Shown here piece after piece: positions 8,306 to 14,979 of a DNA stretch of 40,462 bases. The notes under the pieces are model-generated. The model searched no databases. It saw nothing but the letters and a program-made list of their open reading frames with translations, and was not told the DNA's origin. Origin of the DNA: a virus. A program made the position numbers and the translations under genes. How positions within the stretch are numbered: the first letter of the stretch is position 1; every line of letters starts with the position of its first letter. The stretch is taken from IMG/VR virus record IMGVR_UViG_3300020462_000016, positions 1 to 40,462 of that record, one strand, 5' to 3'.

Positions 8306-8309
8306 GTTG

Positions 8310-8376
8310 TAGGGGTAGGAAGAAAGCATTATTTAAATAATGATACTAAATAATATATTGCTTACCCCTATTTTTT
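8310..8376 (+). ncRNA. Candidate short RNA or attenuator ending in an intrinsic terminator
   Basis: TAGGGGTA (8310-8317) pairs with TACCCCTA (8363-8370), followed at once by six T. The loop contains the perfect palindrome CATTATTTAAATAATG. The whole unit lies between an ECF-like promoter and the next ATG at 8391. It is therefore either a terminated small RNA of about 65 nt or a leader attenuator for the gene that follows. Confidence 0.55.
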
Positions 8377-8390
8377 AAAAAAGGATAAAT

Positions 8391-8636
8391 ATGATATGTG
8401 AACAGCAAAAACTGTTTAATTCTTTGGATAAAGACCAAAGATATAAACACACAATGGAATGGGAAGATATAACTTACAGAGGTTTCTGTAATGCTTTAGA
8501 TCATCCCGAACAATATAAGTGGCCTATGCCAGACTTTGTGTTTAAAGTAGAACATGTATTACACAACGCTACTTTCTGTACTTTTGTCGCTTGTAATTGT
8601 GATGAACCTTGTGAAGTAAGAATGGAGATGACATGA
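8391..8636 (+). CDS. Small hypothetical Cys-containing protein
   Basis: An 81-residue protein with a C-terminal cluster 'CTFVACNCDEPCEVRMEM' that could bind metal. Family not recognised. It starts at ATG 8391 behind an AAAGGAT ribosome site and overlaps the next gene by ATGA. The attenuator-like hairpin upstream suggests that its expression is conditional. Confidence 0.7.
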   Translation: MICEQQKLFNSLDKDQRYKHTMEWEDITYRGFCNALDHPEQYKWPMPDFVFKVEHVLHNATFCTFVACNCDEPCEVRMEMT

Positions 8637-8965
8637 CTGAAATATTAGATAAAGATTATATTGAACCAGAGTTTCCTAAATCTAATGTAGCTAGAAAAAT
8701 AAAAATGACATATTCTATCTGCGGTGAGGTTGAGATAAACGATATGGGAGATGAGTATGTATCTTTTAAAGATAAAGACCAACAAGACAGATACGATAAA
8801 GCACACTTTATTTCTTGGTTTAAAAATAGAGTTAAGACAAAAGGTCTAGAAGGTTTAGACTTCAACATTTCTATCAAAAGTAAAGATATGGATGAAGAGA
8901 TGTGGAATGAAGTTACTAATACAAAACCTAAAGACCCAAATGAAGAAGAGGAGAAACCGTTCTAA
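8633..8965 (+). CDS. Hypothetical acidic protein with an SSB-like C-terminal tip
   Basis: A 110-residue protein with a probable small beta-rich core ('MTYSICGEVEINDMGDEYVS', 'FNISIKSKDMDEEMWNEV'). Its tail ends 'PNEEEEKPF'. That ending resembles the acidic Pro-Phe tip of SSB proteins, through which SSB recruits partners. The core does not show a convincing OB-fold by eye. It is coupled to the gene before (ATGA) and ends one base into the methyltransferase start. Confidence 0.7.
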   Translation: MTEILDKDYIEPEFPKSNVARKIKMTYSICGEVEINDMGDEYVSFKDKDQQDRYDKAHFISWFKNRVKTKGLEGLDFNISIKSKDMDEEMWNEVTNTKPKDPNEEEEKPF

Positions 8966-9510
8966 TGGAAGAAACAAATAGAAAAGTAAAAACATTTACA
9001 TTTCACGATAGTGTTAATGAAAGTCATGAGTGGTACACACCAAGACCTTTGATTGAAAAGCTAGGTATAGATTTTGACTTAGATCCTGCAAGTAGTGTTG
9101 CAGCTAATAGTTTGATTCAAGCAAAAAATATATTTACTAAAGATATTGATGGATTGAAACAAGATTGGTATGGCAATGTATGGCTTAATCCTCCGTATGG
9201 AAAAGATGTTCCTATATGGTTAGAGAAAGCTATTTACGAAAGTAAAACAAACAATGTTCAGGTTATGGCCTTAGTGTTTTCTAGAACAGATACAATATGG
9301 TTTCATGAGTATGCTACTAAGTTTGACCAGATATGTTTTATGAAAGGCAGATTAGCTTTTATTAAGGCAGAAACTATGGAAAAAGGTAGTACAAGTGGAG
9401 CTGGTAGTATGTTATTAAGTATTGGAGAAGAGATGAATGCTGCTATTAGAGATGCAAAATTAGGTTTTTGTGTACCAGCAGGTAGCAATTGGGTAAGAAA
9501 GGGACTTTAA
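8965..9510 (+). CDS. DNA N6-adenine methyltransferase (phage Dam-type)
   Basis: A 181-residue phage adenine methyltransferase. The signature order is HEWYTP (21-26), 'FDLDPAS' (37-43), 'FTKDIDGLKQDW' and catalytic NPPY at 75-78. Members of this family transfer a methyl group from SAM to adenine, commonly at GATC. In a phage it would protect the genome from restriction or time gene expression. GATC clusters in the intergenic spacers of this window are possible targets. Its stop overlaps the next start (TAATG). Confidence 0.88.
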   Translation: MEETNRKVKTFTFHDSVNESHEWYTPRPLIEKLGIDFDLDPASSVAANSLIQAKNIFTKDIDGLKQDWYGNVWLNPPYGKDVPIWLEKAIYESKTNNVQVMALVFSRTDTIWFHEYATKFDQICFMKGRLAFIKAETMEKGSTSGAGSMLLSIGEEMNAAIRDAKLGFCVPAGSNWVRKGL

Positions 9511-9689
9511 TGATTAAGAAATATAGAGTTAGTGGACAATGGCATAAGTTTTATTTTGCTAATGACGCAACTCACGCTAATAAGTTAGCACATGAAGATG
9601 TAAGTATGATTAATGTAAATCAGATGAATCATTCTGTGCAAAAAATAGACGAATTAGAACTTGGATTAAAAGCTGTCGAAGATAACTAA
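9510..9689 (+). CDS. Small hypothetical protein
   Basis: A 59-residue protein beginning 'MIKKYRVSGQWHKFYFANDA'. ATG 9510 shares its first base with the methyltransferase stop (TAATG). A reading frame from 9489 would need to overlap the methyltransferase by 22 bases. Family not recognised; small, mixed charge. Both ends are coupled by TAATG to neighbours. Confidence 0.65.
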   Translation: MIKKYRVSGQWHKFYFANDATHANKLAHEDVSMINVNQMNHSVQKIDELELGLKAVEDN

Positions 9690-9814
9690 TGTTTTGTCAA
9701 ATGTGTGAAGTGTTTGTTGGAGACTTTTTACAAGAACTAACAGGAGTATTGTGTGAAGATTGTAAAACAGGCATGAGAAACGAAATATTTGCTAGAATAG
9801 AGTTAGATGAGTGA
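9689..9814 (+). CDS. Mini zinc-ribbon protein (41 aa)
   Basis: A 41-residue reading frame with two CxxC knuckles ('CQMCEVFVGDFLQ' and 'CEDC'), a minimal zinc ribbon. It starts at the TAATG junction and ends inside the start region of the next gene, leaving no gap. The position and the four paired cysteines make it a likely real gene despite its size. Function unknown. Confidence 0.6.
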   Translation: MFCQMCEVFVGDFLQELTGVLCEDCKTGMRNEIFARIELDE

Positions 9815-10214
9815 TGGTAATGATATCTATTGGGATTTATACGAACTTAACCCAGACGCAGTAATTTATATAGAATATGAAGATGCCTATGTAGGTTACA
9901 CAAGTAATGCAAAAGGCTTCTGGGTTGCAGTTTATGACAACGGAGCTATAACAGAAGCTATTACTGCAGGTTTACTTGCAGAACCAGACTTTATAGATCA
10001 GTGTATCAAAGAGATAGATGGCAAAGTAAAAGAAAGCGAAGTACAACAAGCTATCTTTAAATTAGCCTCACTTGAAGCAATGAAACAAGCTAGTCGATTA
10101 GCAGATAGTTGGATAACAGGGAATCATACTCCTTTTATGCTTCATCTACCAGAAATTATAAATATGGAAGAAGAAGCTGACAGGATATTTAGGGCAGAAA
10201 ACCTTGAGGAATGA
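9807..10214 (+). CDS. Hypothetical protein
   Basis: A 135-residue acidic protein, family not recognised. The N-terminal part is beta-rich and aromatic ('AVIYIEYEDAYVGYTSNAKG'). The C-terminal part is helical ('QQAIFKLASLEAMKQASRLA'). It overlaps both neighbours and lies directly before a ParB-like gene, so the two may act together. Confidence 0.7.
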   Translation: MSDGNDIYWDLYELNPDAVIYIEYEDAYVGYTSNAKGFWVAVYDNGAITEAITAGLLAEPDFIDQCIKEIDGKVKESEVQQAIFKLASLEAMKQASRLADSWITGNHTPFMLHLPEIINMEEEADRIFRAENLEE

Positions 10215-10734
10215 CCCCTGTTTCAATATCGAATGGTATGACAGTTCTTTATTCAAAGCAAATGATTGGAACCCCAATAGAGTATTAAAAGCAGAATACG
10301 ACATACTTGTAAGAAATATAGAAGTATTAGGTTGGGTACAACCAATAATTGCTAACAAGGACTTTACTATTATCGATGGCTTTCATAGATGGAAGATATC
10401 AACTGATGATAAAACAATATTTAAACTTTACAAAGGAAAGATTCCTGCTGTCATATTAGATGTGGATCTAAAGACAGCTATGATTTTTACAATAAGAATG
10501 AACAGAGCTAAAGGAGTTCATGCTAGTAATGGTATGCAATCAATTGCTAAAAAACTTGTAAACGAGCATCAGATGACACAAAAAGAGCTAGAATTTGAAC
10601 TAGGAATGTCTAGTACAGAAGTTGAATTGTTACTAAGCGATTCAGTTTTAACTGCTAGAAACTCAAAAGATTGGAAATACAACAAAGCTTGGTATCCAAT
10701 AGAGGACGGTAAAAAATATGGCAAAACGACCTGA
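10204..10734 (+). CDS. ParB-like protein, copy 3
   Basis: A 176-residue protein with a ParB N-terminal domain: 'NDWNPNRVLKAEYDILVRNI', 'LGWVQPIIANKDFTIIDGFH', then R. The DGFHR motif replaces the GHGR of the two leftward copies. Residues about 110-140 ('HQMTQKELEFELGMSSTEVE') form an HTH, as in full ParB/KorB-type proteins. It starts at a TTG overlapping the upstream stop; no ATG lies near. Whether it acts with the PP-loop protein or alone is not clear. Confidence 0.8.
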   Translation: MRNDPCFNIEWYDSSLFKANDWNPNRVLKAEYDILVRNIEVLGWVQPIIANKDFTIIDGFHRWKISTDDKTIFKLYKGKIPAVILDVDLKTAMIFTIRMNRAKGVHASNGMQSIAKKLVNEHQMTQKELEFELGMSSTEVELLLSDSVLTARNSKDWKYNKAWYPIEDGKKYGKTT

Positions 10735-11062
10735 TAATATTTGGTCTTGGCTTTTAGCTAGATGGTTTTATCATCAGAATATTTATAAAGGACCTAAAGA
10801 AGTTTCTTTTGATGATTTATTAACTATCAAAGATAGAGCCGAAGATTGGATTAAGGGAGAACTACAAGAAGATGTTACTGATATAGATATATTAGATAAC
10901 CAATTATTTAGAATAAGAAAATATCTGAGAGCAGTGAGAGAAGGAAGTATTAAGTTTGATATGACAGATATGCAAAGTCATTTAGACTATGATCTACTAC
11001 CAAAAACTCACCAATTTCATATAGATAGAGTAAGAGATGAGGGATATGAGCAATTTGGATAA
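10718..11062 (+). CDS. Hypothetical protein
   Basis: A 114-residue protein starting 'MAKRPDNIWSWLLARWFYHQ', mostly helical, unrecognised. A GAGG site lies 8-9 bases upstream of the ATG. It overlaps the ParB-like gene by 17 bases and the next gene by 26, so it belongs to the same compact operon. Confidence 0.7.
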   Translation: MAKRPDNIWSWLLARWFYHQNIYKGPKEVSFDDLLTIKDRAEDWIKGELQEDVTDIDILDNQLFRIRKYLRAVREGSIKFDMTDMQSHLDYDLLPKTHQFHIDRVRDEGYEQFG

Positions 11063-11321
11063 AGAAACATACGAATACTTACAAGACCAAGACATAAAGG
11101 CTATATTGTTAGACCAGGCTAGACAAGTTGAAACATTGTTAATTCAACATAATATTTTTAAGCCTAGTAAGTTACAAGATTCAGCTGCATTTATGGAATG
11201 GCAGAATAAAGAAACTATGATTAAAAATAGTTTAAAGATGGTTAAAAAAGCCATATTTGAAAGTGGTTTTAGCAAGGAAGATTTATTGGAATTATTAGAA
11301 AATTCCGAAAAAACTGTGTAA
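11037..11321 (+). CDS. Small helical hypothetical protein
   Basis: A 94-residue, almost entirely helical protein ('EYLQDQDIKAILLDQARQVE'). Two starts are possible, ATG 11037 and ATG 11046; the second follows GAGGG very closely. Its final codons overlap the -35 box of the promoter for the acetyltransferase gene. No family recognised. Confidence 0.65.
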   Translation: MRDMSNLDKETYEYLQDQDIKAILLDQARQVETLLIQHNIFKPSKLQDSAAFMEWQNKETMIKNSLKMVKKAIFESGFSKEDLLELLENSEKTV

Positions 11322-11345
11322 CCTTTTATTAAGAAGTGAGTCTAA
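11318..11345 (+). promoter_or_regulatory. ECF-like promoter A2: GTAACC-N16-GTCTAA
   Basis: GTAACC is at 11318-11323 and GTCTAA at 11340-11345, 16 bases apart. It lies directly before the GNAT gene. The expected start leaves a leader of only about 7 bases before ATG 11359. Confidence 0.75.
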
Positions 11346-11358
11346 TTAGGTAGGAGAT

Positions 11359-11769
11359 ATGTACAAGTGGACATTGTGCGAGTGGAAAGATGTTGAACAC
11401 TTGCGTAAAATAGCTAAAAAAGAAAAACACAATGTAAATCCTAGTGTAAATACTGTATGGTTTGGTCTTACTAATGATAAAGAATACATTGGTAGTGCAG
11501 GCATTCTATTATTTGCAAAAGGTATTGCAAGGCTAAAAAGTATGTTTATACTTTCTGAGTATAGAAATATGGGACATGGTACAAAAGCTGTTGAAATCAG
11601 AGAATCTTATGTATTTGAAACATTAGGTTATAGAAGACTTGATGTTATATCAAGGTTTAGAAAGTTTTGGCAGGGTAGAGGCTACAGAGTAGCAGTAGAA
11701 ATAAACGATAATAAAGACCATTTATTTATTACAAATAAAGAATGGCAGAAAGAAAAAAATGGTAACTAA
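11359..11769 (+). CDS. GNAT-fold acetyltransferase
   Basis: A 136-residue GNAT-superfamily protein. The acetyl-CoA pyrophosphate-binding loop is R69-N-M-G-H-G-T-K-A77, preceded by the beta-strand 'IARLKSMFILSEY' and followed by 'FETLGYRRLDV' and 'RFRKFWQGRGYRVA'. Substrate unknown. Phage GNATs include Mom, which modifies adenine in DNA, and various protein acetyltransferases. Neighbouring Dam and ParB-like genes make a DNA-modification role worth testing. It has its own ECF-like promoter. Confidence 0.75.
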   Translation: MYKWTLCEWKDVEHLRKIAKKEKHNVNPSVNTVWFGLTNDKEYIGSAGILLFAKGIARLKSMFILSEYRNMGHGTKAVEIRESYVFETLGYRRLDVISRFRKFWQGRGYRVAVEINDNKDHLFITNKEWQKEKNGN

Positions 11770-12436
11770 TACAAAAAATACTATTAAACCTTCTAATGAA
11801 AAACTGCAAAAAGCAGATGATGATTGGAAAATTAGGTTTAATAAGAAAAAAGCTTTTGAGCAGTTTAAAAAAGATAATGCTCAAAAGATTATAGATAAAT
11901 ACGGATATTACGGTGGTAAGAGATTTTTAGGTATCAATAAAAATGGTACAGAAGTGTGGATTAAGTTTAAATGCTTCGCTGACACTATTGAAATTAGTGT
12001 TACTAATGATGACTTATTTGCCTGTGAGCCTGTATATAAAGTAACAGAAGATGAAGACGGATATGAAGTAAAGACTAATGTTGGTGGAGAATATGCCAAT
12101 GACAGATATCAATACTTCTATACAGATCCTAGAACTAGAACACATGAAACTTATGACCCTGCGACTCTAAAAGTTACAGAAGTTTCTAAAAAGATTCGTT
12201 CAGGTAGAGTAACTCACACAACTCTGTTAGCATTACAGGGAATTATTAATGAATGTGATAAGTTTACTTATAAAGGGAAAAAACCTCCTAGGTCAGTTTA
12301 TAGACAATTGTCGTGGTTGGTACTCCCAGGTACTTGGAGTGCAGGTCCAAGTCTTCCACAAACTAGCTGGGATTATGTTGCCGATATACAAAAGTATACG
12401 GACCCCGAAGGCTACTATTGGTGGAATAACATATAA
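11759..12436 (+). CDS. Hypothetical protein
   Basis: A 225-residue protein with a basic N-terminus and a beta-rich middle ('GTEVWIKFKCFADTIEISVT'). The aromatic C-terminus is 'WDYVADIQKYTDPEGYYWW'. No family is recognised and no catalytic motif stands out. It overlaps the acetyltransferase gene by 11 bases and so is co-transcribed with it. Confidence 0.7.
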   Translation: MVTNTKNTIKPSNEKLQKADDDWKIRFNKKKAFEQFKKDNAQKIIDKYGYYGGKRFLGINKNGTEVWIKFKCFADTIEISVTNDDLFACEPVYKVTEDEDGYEVKTNVGGEYANDRYQYFYTDPRTRTHETYDPATLKVTEVSKKIRSGRVTHTTLLALQGIINECDKFTYKGKKPPRSVYRQLSWLVLPGTWSAGPSLPQTSWDYVADIQKYTDPEGYYWWNNI

Positions 12437-12464
12437 GAAAAGTTTGGGTGGGGTACAATTTTCG

Positions 12465-12581
12465 ATGTCTCTTTTAAAAAATAGATGGCATACCCTGTTG
12501 GAAAAGCGTCCTCGCCCAATGTTTCTTTTAACTAAATACATAGTTAAAAAAGAACAAGAAAGATATTATGGGAAAGATTGA
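12465..12581 (+). CDS. Probable 38-aa basic protein
   Basis: A short frame filling the gap between the 225-residue protein and the kinase-like gene. It begins 'MSLLKNRWHTLLEKRPRP' and overlaps the next start by 14 bases. A GGGTGGGG stretch about 11 bases upstream may serve as ribosome site. A longer frame (from 12249) lies mostly inside the previous gene and is not credible. Real-gene status is uncertain. Confidence 0.4.
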   Translation: MSLLKNRWHTLLEKRPRPMFLLTKYIVKKEQERYYGKD

Positions 12582-13461
12582 TTACAAATCTGTTTTTGAA
12601 GAAATAGAACATCTTATAACTCCTGGTACTGTACCTTTTAAATCATCAAGTCCAAAACATTTAGAAGAACATTCAACACCAATTCTTGGTGGTTGGACTA
12701 ATGATAATATAAAATATGGAAAGCTAGTTATTAGAGTTCCTATCCCTGAACTTGCACCATTCTTTAACAGAAAGAATGAATACTACAATGTAGAACAAGC
12801 TAATAAGTTTGTAGAAATTACTGAGATGCCTTTATATTTCAACATGGAAACAGGCCTTAAAGTACAAGAATTCAGATCCCCTGAAATTTATATGAGAGAC
12901 CAAGACATAAGTTTTGATTACATCGCCTTAGCTATCAAAAACCTAAATCAATTAAATGGTCATGGTGTGCAAGCAAGAGAAGCTTTTAATATGGAAGAAG
13001 CATTGAATTACTTTAAATATCAAGAAAGAGTTGCACCTATGTTAGACGCTAAGACACAATTATGGGTACAAAACTTTTATAAAAGATTTTTTAAAGAACA
13101 TAAAGCTACTGAGTTCTCTCATAATGACCCAACATTTGCTAACTTTACAATTACTGACCAAATTATAGATTTTGAATATTCTGGTATGGCTCCTGTTCTT
13201 TCTGATCTATGCAATATGCACTCTTTTTATATAGATAATTTAGAGTTTGAAAACTTTCTTACTAAGACAGAAGCTCCTTTTATGGACATGCAGCCTCTTG
13301 TTATCTTTTGGATGTTTTTCTGGGGGCAGTGGAGATTATCTAAAGGTTTTCTGCCAGATAATAAAACTGAAAAGCAAGTTAAAAGTTACCACAGACAAGC
13401 TAGGCTAAAGCTAAATTATGCTAAAGAATTGTTAGATGAATATATGACTAAAAGGTATTAA
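12568..13461 (+). CDS. Choline/ethanolamine-kinase-like phosphotransferase (LicA/APH fold)
   Basis: A 297-residue protein of the APH/choline-kinase superfamily. It has 'GGWTNDN' (41-47), 'KLVIRVP' (52-58), 'NRKNEYYN' with E71, the Brenner catalytic motif HNDPTFAN (185-192) and the metal-binding 'IDFEYSG' (200-206). The last two match choline kinases (HND...N, IDFEY.G) better than aminoglycoside kinases. It should transfer ATP phosphate to a small hydroxyl substrate such as choline or ethanolamine. All catalytic residues are present. It is unusual for a phage and is the last rightward gene before the inverted repeat. Confidence 0.75.
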   Translation: MGKIDYKSVFEEIEHLITPGTVPFKSSSPKHLEEHSTPILGGWTNDNIKYGKLVIRVPIPELAPFFNRKNEYYNVEQANKFVEITEMPLYFNMETGLKVQEFRSPEIYMRDQDISFDYIALAIKNLNQLNGHGVQAREAFNMEEALNYFKYQERVAPMLDAKTQLWVQNFYKRFFKEHKATEFSHNDPTFANFTITDQIIDFEYSGMAPVLSDLCNMHSFYIDNLEFENFLTKTEAPFMDMQPLVIFWMFFWGQWRLSKGFLPDNKTEKQVKSYHRQARLKLNYAKELLDEYMTKRY

Positions 13462-13607
13462 GAGTCTTCTTCCCACTCTGTGTCGTAATCATCAATCCAT
13501 AAGTCTTGAAGAAAATTAATTTCCATAGTATATTGAAGTTTATCTCTTAACCAAGAGTACATATCTCTTGCACAAAATCCAATCATAAAGTAAATTAATA
13601 TTTCCAT
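13458..13607 (-). CDS. Probable 49-aa membrane-anchored acidic protein
   Basis: A minus-strand frame of 49 residues in the gap before the right inverted repeat. It has a hydrophobic start ('MEILIYFMIGFCA'), then a charged, acidic tail ending 'DYDTEWEEDS'. Its stop overlaps the stop of the kinase gene in a tail-to-tail arrangement. No clear ribosome site is seen, so translation could be leaderless. The typical phage-like composition supports it. Confidence 0.5.
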   Translation of the reverse strand: MEILIYFMIGFCARDMYSWLRDKLQYTMEINFLQDLWIDDYDTEWEEDS

Positions 13608-13626
13608 AGTATAAGTATTTTATTGT

Positions 13627-13707
13627 ATCATACCCTGTATCCCCTATCAACAATCAAAAAGCATATAATTACACGCCAGGGGGGGTTATATTCTGACTCT
13701 TTCCAGG
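13627..13707. repeat. Right copy of the 80-bp inverted repeat
   Basis: This is the reverse complement of 1-80 with one extra G in a run of seven. It begins ATCATACCCTGTATCCCC and ends TTCTGACTCTTTCCAGG, taking in the first half of element B1. The two arms face each other across 13.5 kb holding the whole leftward operon and the first rightward operons. Confidence 0.95.
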
Positions 13708-13716
13708 TCCTTAATG
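13691..13716 (+). promoter_or_regulatory. Intergenic element B1: TTCTGACT-N12-TTAATG
   Basis: TTCTGACT is at 13691-13698 and TTAATG at 13711-13716, with exactly 12 bases between. AAATATAGATA follows. The element straddles the right end of the inverted repeat. Function unknown. Confidence 0.65.
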
Positions 13717-13844
13717 ACCATAAATATAGATAAATAGATACAGAATCAGGTATAAATCAGGGATCTGACGATAGATCTACCCGGTATTGTGACTATTTTC
13801 CAGGCCTTAATGAACTAAACATACTATATATAGTGGTATCAGGC

Positions 13845-13880
13845 CTACTGATCTGGATAGATCTGGCTGCGATCTGGGAA
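13845..13880. promoter_or_regulatory. GATCTGG cluster
   Basis: Three GATC sites occur within about 30 bases, each as GATCTGG, just upstream of promoter A3. GATC is the usual target of Dam-type enzymes such as the one at 8965, so methylation-sensitive binding is possible. No protein is known to bind here. Confidence 0.35.
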
Positions 13881-13899
13881 AAAAAAGATAATAAACTGT

Positions 13900-13928
13900 G
13901 TAACCCTTCTGCAAATGTGATAGTCTAA
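13900..13928 (+). promoter_or_regulatory. ECF-like promoter A3: GTAACC-N17-GTCTAA
   Basis: The boxes at 13900-13905 and 13923-13928 are 17 bases apart. They are followed by the common leader ACAACAAAGGAG and the ATG at 13953. Confidence 0.75.
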
Positions 13929-13952
13929 TAGGTACACAACAAAGGAGAATAA

Positions 13953-14132
13953 ATGTTAGACGCCGAATTTTATAAGGCTATAACCGGAGTAGAAAGCACA
14001 GAGTTAACCGGGGAAGAAGATCTGGACTGTGGTAACTGCTTTACAAGTATACCCAAAGAAGTATTGGTAGATGCAGGTGACATAGTCTTCCTAAGAGATT
14101 ATGAATGCGAAAGCTGCAACGAACCGTTTTAA
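13953..14132 (+). CDS. Small zinc-ribbon protein (59 aa)
   Basis: A 59-residue acidic protein with two CxxC pairs ('DCGNCF' and 'CESCNEPF') spaced like a treble-clef or zinc ribbon. A near-perfect AAAGGAG lies 6-7 bases before the ATG, behind promoter A3, so it is very likely expressed. The function is not recognised; similar mini zinc ribbons lie at 9689 and 21422. Confidence 0.75.
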   Translation: MLDAEFYKAITGVESTELTGEEDLDCGNCFTSIPKEVLVDAGDIVFLRDYECESCNEPF

Positions 14133-14141
14133 CCAGGGATA

Positions 14142-14163
14142 TCAGGGTCCACCAGGGCCCTGA
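14142..14163 (+). terminator. Hairpin after the zinc-ribbon gene
   Basis: TCAGGG (14142-14147) pairs with CCCTGA (14158-14163) just after the stop at 14132. There is no T-run. Element B2 follows within four bases, a hairpin-then-B order also seen at 19.6, 20.9 and 22.9 kb. Confidence 0.4.
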
Positions 14164-14166
14164 ATA

Positions 14167-14192
14167 TTCTGACTCTTTCCCAGGATTTAATG
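14167..14192 (+). promoter_or_regulatory. Intergenic element B2: TTCTGACT-N12-TTAATG
   Basis: TTCTGACT is at 14167-14174 and TTAATG at 14187-14192. It is the first of a tandem pair with B3. Confidence 0.6.
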
Positions 14193-14199
14193 AGTTAAG

Positions 14200-14225
14200 A
14201 TCTGACTCTTTTTGGGATCATAATG
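14200..14225 (+). promoter_or_regulatory. Intergenic element B3: ATCTGACT-N12-ATAATG
   Basis: CTGACT is at 14202-14207 and ATAATG at 14220-14225, followed by AGTATAGATAGATA. It repeats B2 33 bases downstream and lies 42 bases before promoter A4. Confidence 0.6.
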
Positions 14226-14266
14226 AGTATAGATAGATATATATGGTTAAATAATTAAAAAACTAT

Positions 14267-14294
14267 GTAACCCTTCTGTCATTCTGTAGTCTAA
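14267..14294 (+). promoter_or_regulatory. ECF-like promoter A4: GTAACC-N16-GTCTAA
   Basis: The boxes at 14267-14272 and 14289-14294 are 16 bases apart. They are followed by a GGAGGAGG ribosome site and the ATG at 14311. Confidence 0.75.
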
Positions 14295-14310
14295 TTAGGG
14301 AGGAGGAATT

Positions 14311-14454
14311 ATGACAAATACAGACATAATACACAATACTGCCATCATTTATGCCCAGAAGAAGGGTATGGAGATGCAAATTACAGAAGAACTATTACAG
14401 AAGATGGTTCAGGACCTGAAGTTACTTGGCCCTGAATATGGGATAGAACTATGA
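14311..14454 (+). CDS. Small hypothetical protein (47 aa)
   Basis: A 47-residue helical protein ('IIYAQKKGMEMQITEELLQK') behind promoter A4 and a strong GAGGAGG site. The stop overlaps the next start (ATGA), showing translational coupling. Family not recognised. Confidence 0.7.
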   Translation: MTNTDIIHNTAIIYAQKKGMEMQITEELLQKMVQDLKLLGPEYGIEL

Positions 14455-14645
14455 ATGAGAAGGATCTATTATATGATGTTTTCATAAATGCTATTGAAAA
14501 CTGTTATAACGAGAAAGATGATGCCCAGATCATAGAAGACGCAGAAAAGTTGTATCAAAAGTTAGCGAAGGTGATACAGACAGTCTTCTGGGACGAATGG
14601 GACGAAGAATACTTAATAGATGAGTTTGATGTAAAAAAACTCTAA
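14451..14645 (+). CDS. Small acidic hypothetical protein
   Basis: A 64-residue, strongly acidic helical protein ('DDAQIIEDAEKLYQKLAKVI', 'WDEWDEEYLIDEFD'). It is coupled to the 47-residue gene by ATGA. Small acidic proteins of this sort in phages sometimes mimic DNA, but nothing specific supports that here. Confidence 0.7.
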   Translation: MNEKDLLYDVFINAIENCYNEKDDAQIIEDAEKLYQKLAKVIQTVFWDEWDEEYLIDEFDVKKL

Positions 14646-14652
14646 AAAGTAT

Positions 14653-14680
14653 GTAACCATTTATGACGAGAGGAGTCAAA
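14653..14680 (+). promoter_or_regulatory. ECF-like promoter A5: GTAACC-N16-GTCAAA
   Basis: The boxes at 14653-14658 and 14675-14680 are 16 bases apart; the -10 is a GTCAAA variant. The ATG at 14686 is only 5 bases after the -10, so the transcript would be leaderless. Confidence 0.65.
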
Positions 14681-14685
14681 GTAGT

Positions 14686-14979
14686 ATGGACGAAAAAATA
14701 AAAGTAAATAATGTTATCGATAACTCAGATATGATAGCTGTTACTTGTGACATTGCTGACATGATTATGGATGCAAAATATCAAGGTGACCCAAATTTAT
14801 ATATGACCATTGTCGATGATGAAGGAACTTCTGAGTTTCTACCCGAGGCTCAAGAAGTATTCAATAGACTATATGACGAAGTTCAAGACCGAATAGCCAC
14901 AGCTTTCAACATTGAATTTGGTAAAGGAGACTATTGGATAAGCAAAATACTATTAAACACAAGCGAGAAGGAGATATAA
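14686..14979 (+). CDS. Acidic hypothetical protein
   Basis: A 97-residue acidic protein beginning 'MDEKIKVNNVIDNSDMIAV'. No family recognised. Its start lies right at the predicted transcription start of promoter A5, so leaderless translation is likely. The GAGAGGAG sequence overlapping the promoter could serve only on read-through transcripts. Its TAA overlaps the next ATG. Confidence 0.7.
   Translation: MDEKIKVNNVIDNSDMIAVTCDIADMIMDAKYQGDPNLYMTIVDDEGTSEFLPEAQEVFNRLYDEVQDRIATAFNIEFGKGDYWISKILLNTSEKEI

Noticed and set aside
12249-12464. Upstream part of a 110-codon frame
   Set aside because: It lies inside the 225-residue gene in another frame; only the portion from 12465 is plausible as a gene.
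14934-14978. N-terminal extension of the 93-residue gene
   Set aside because: The extension overlaps the upstream gene; ATG 14979 has a GAAGGAG site and a TAATG junction.
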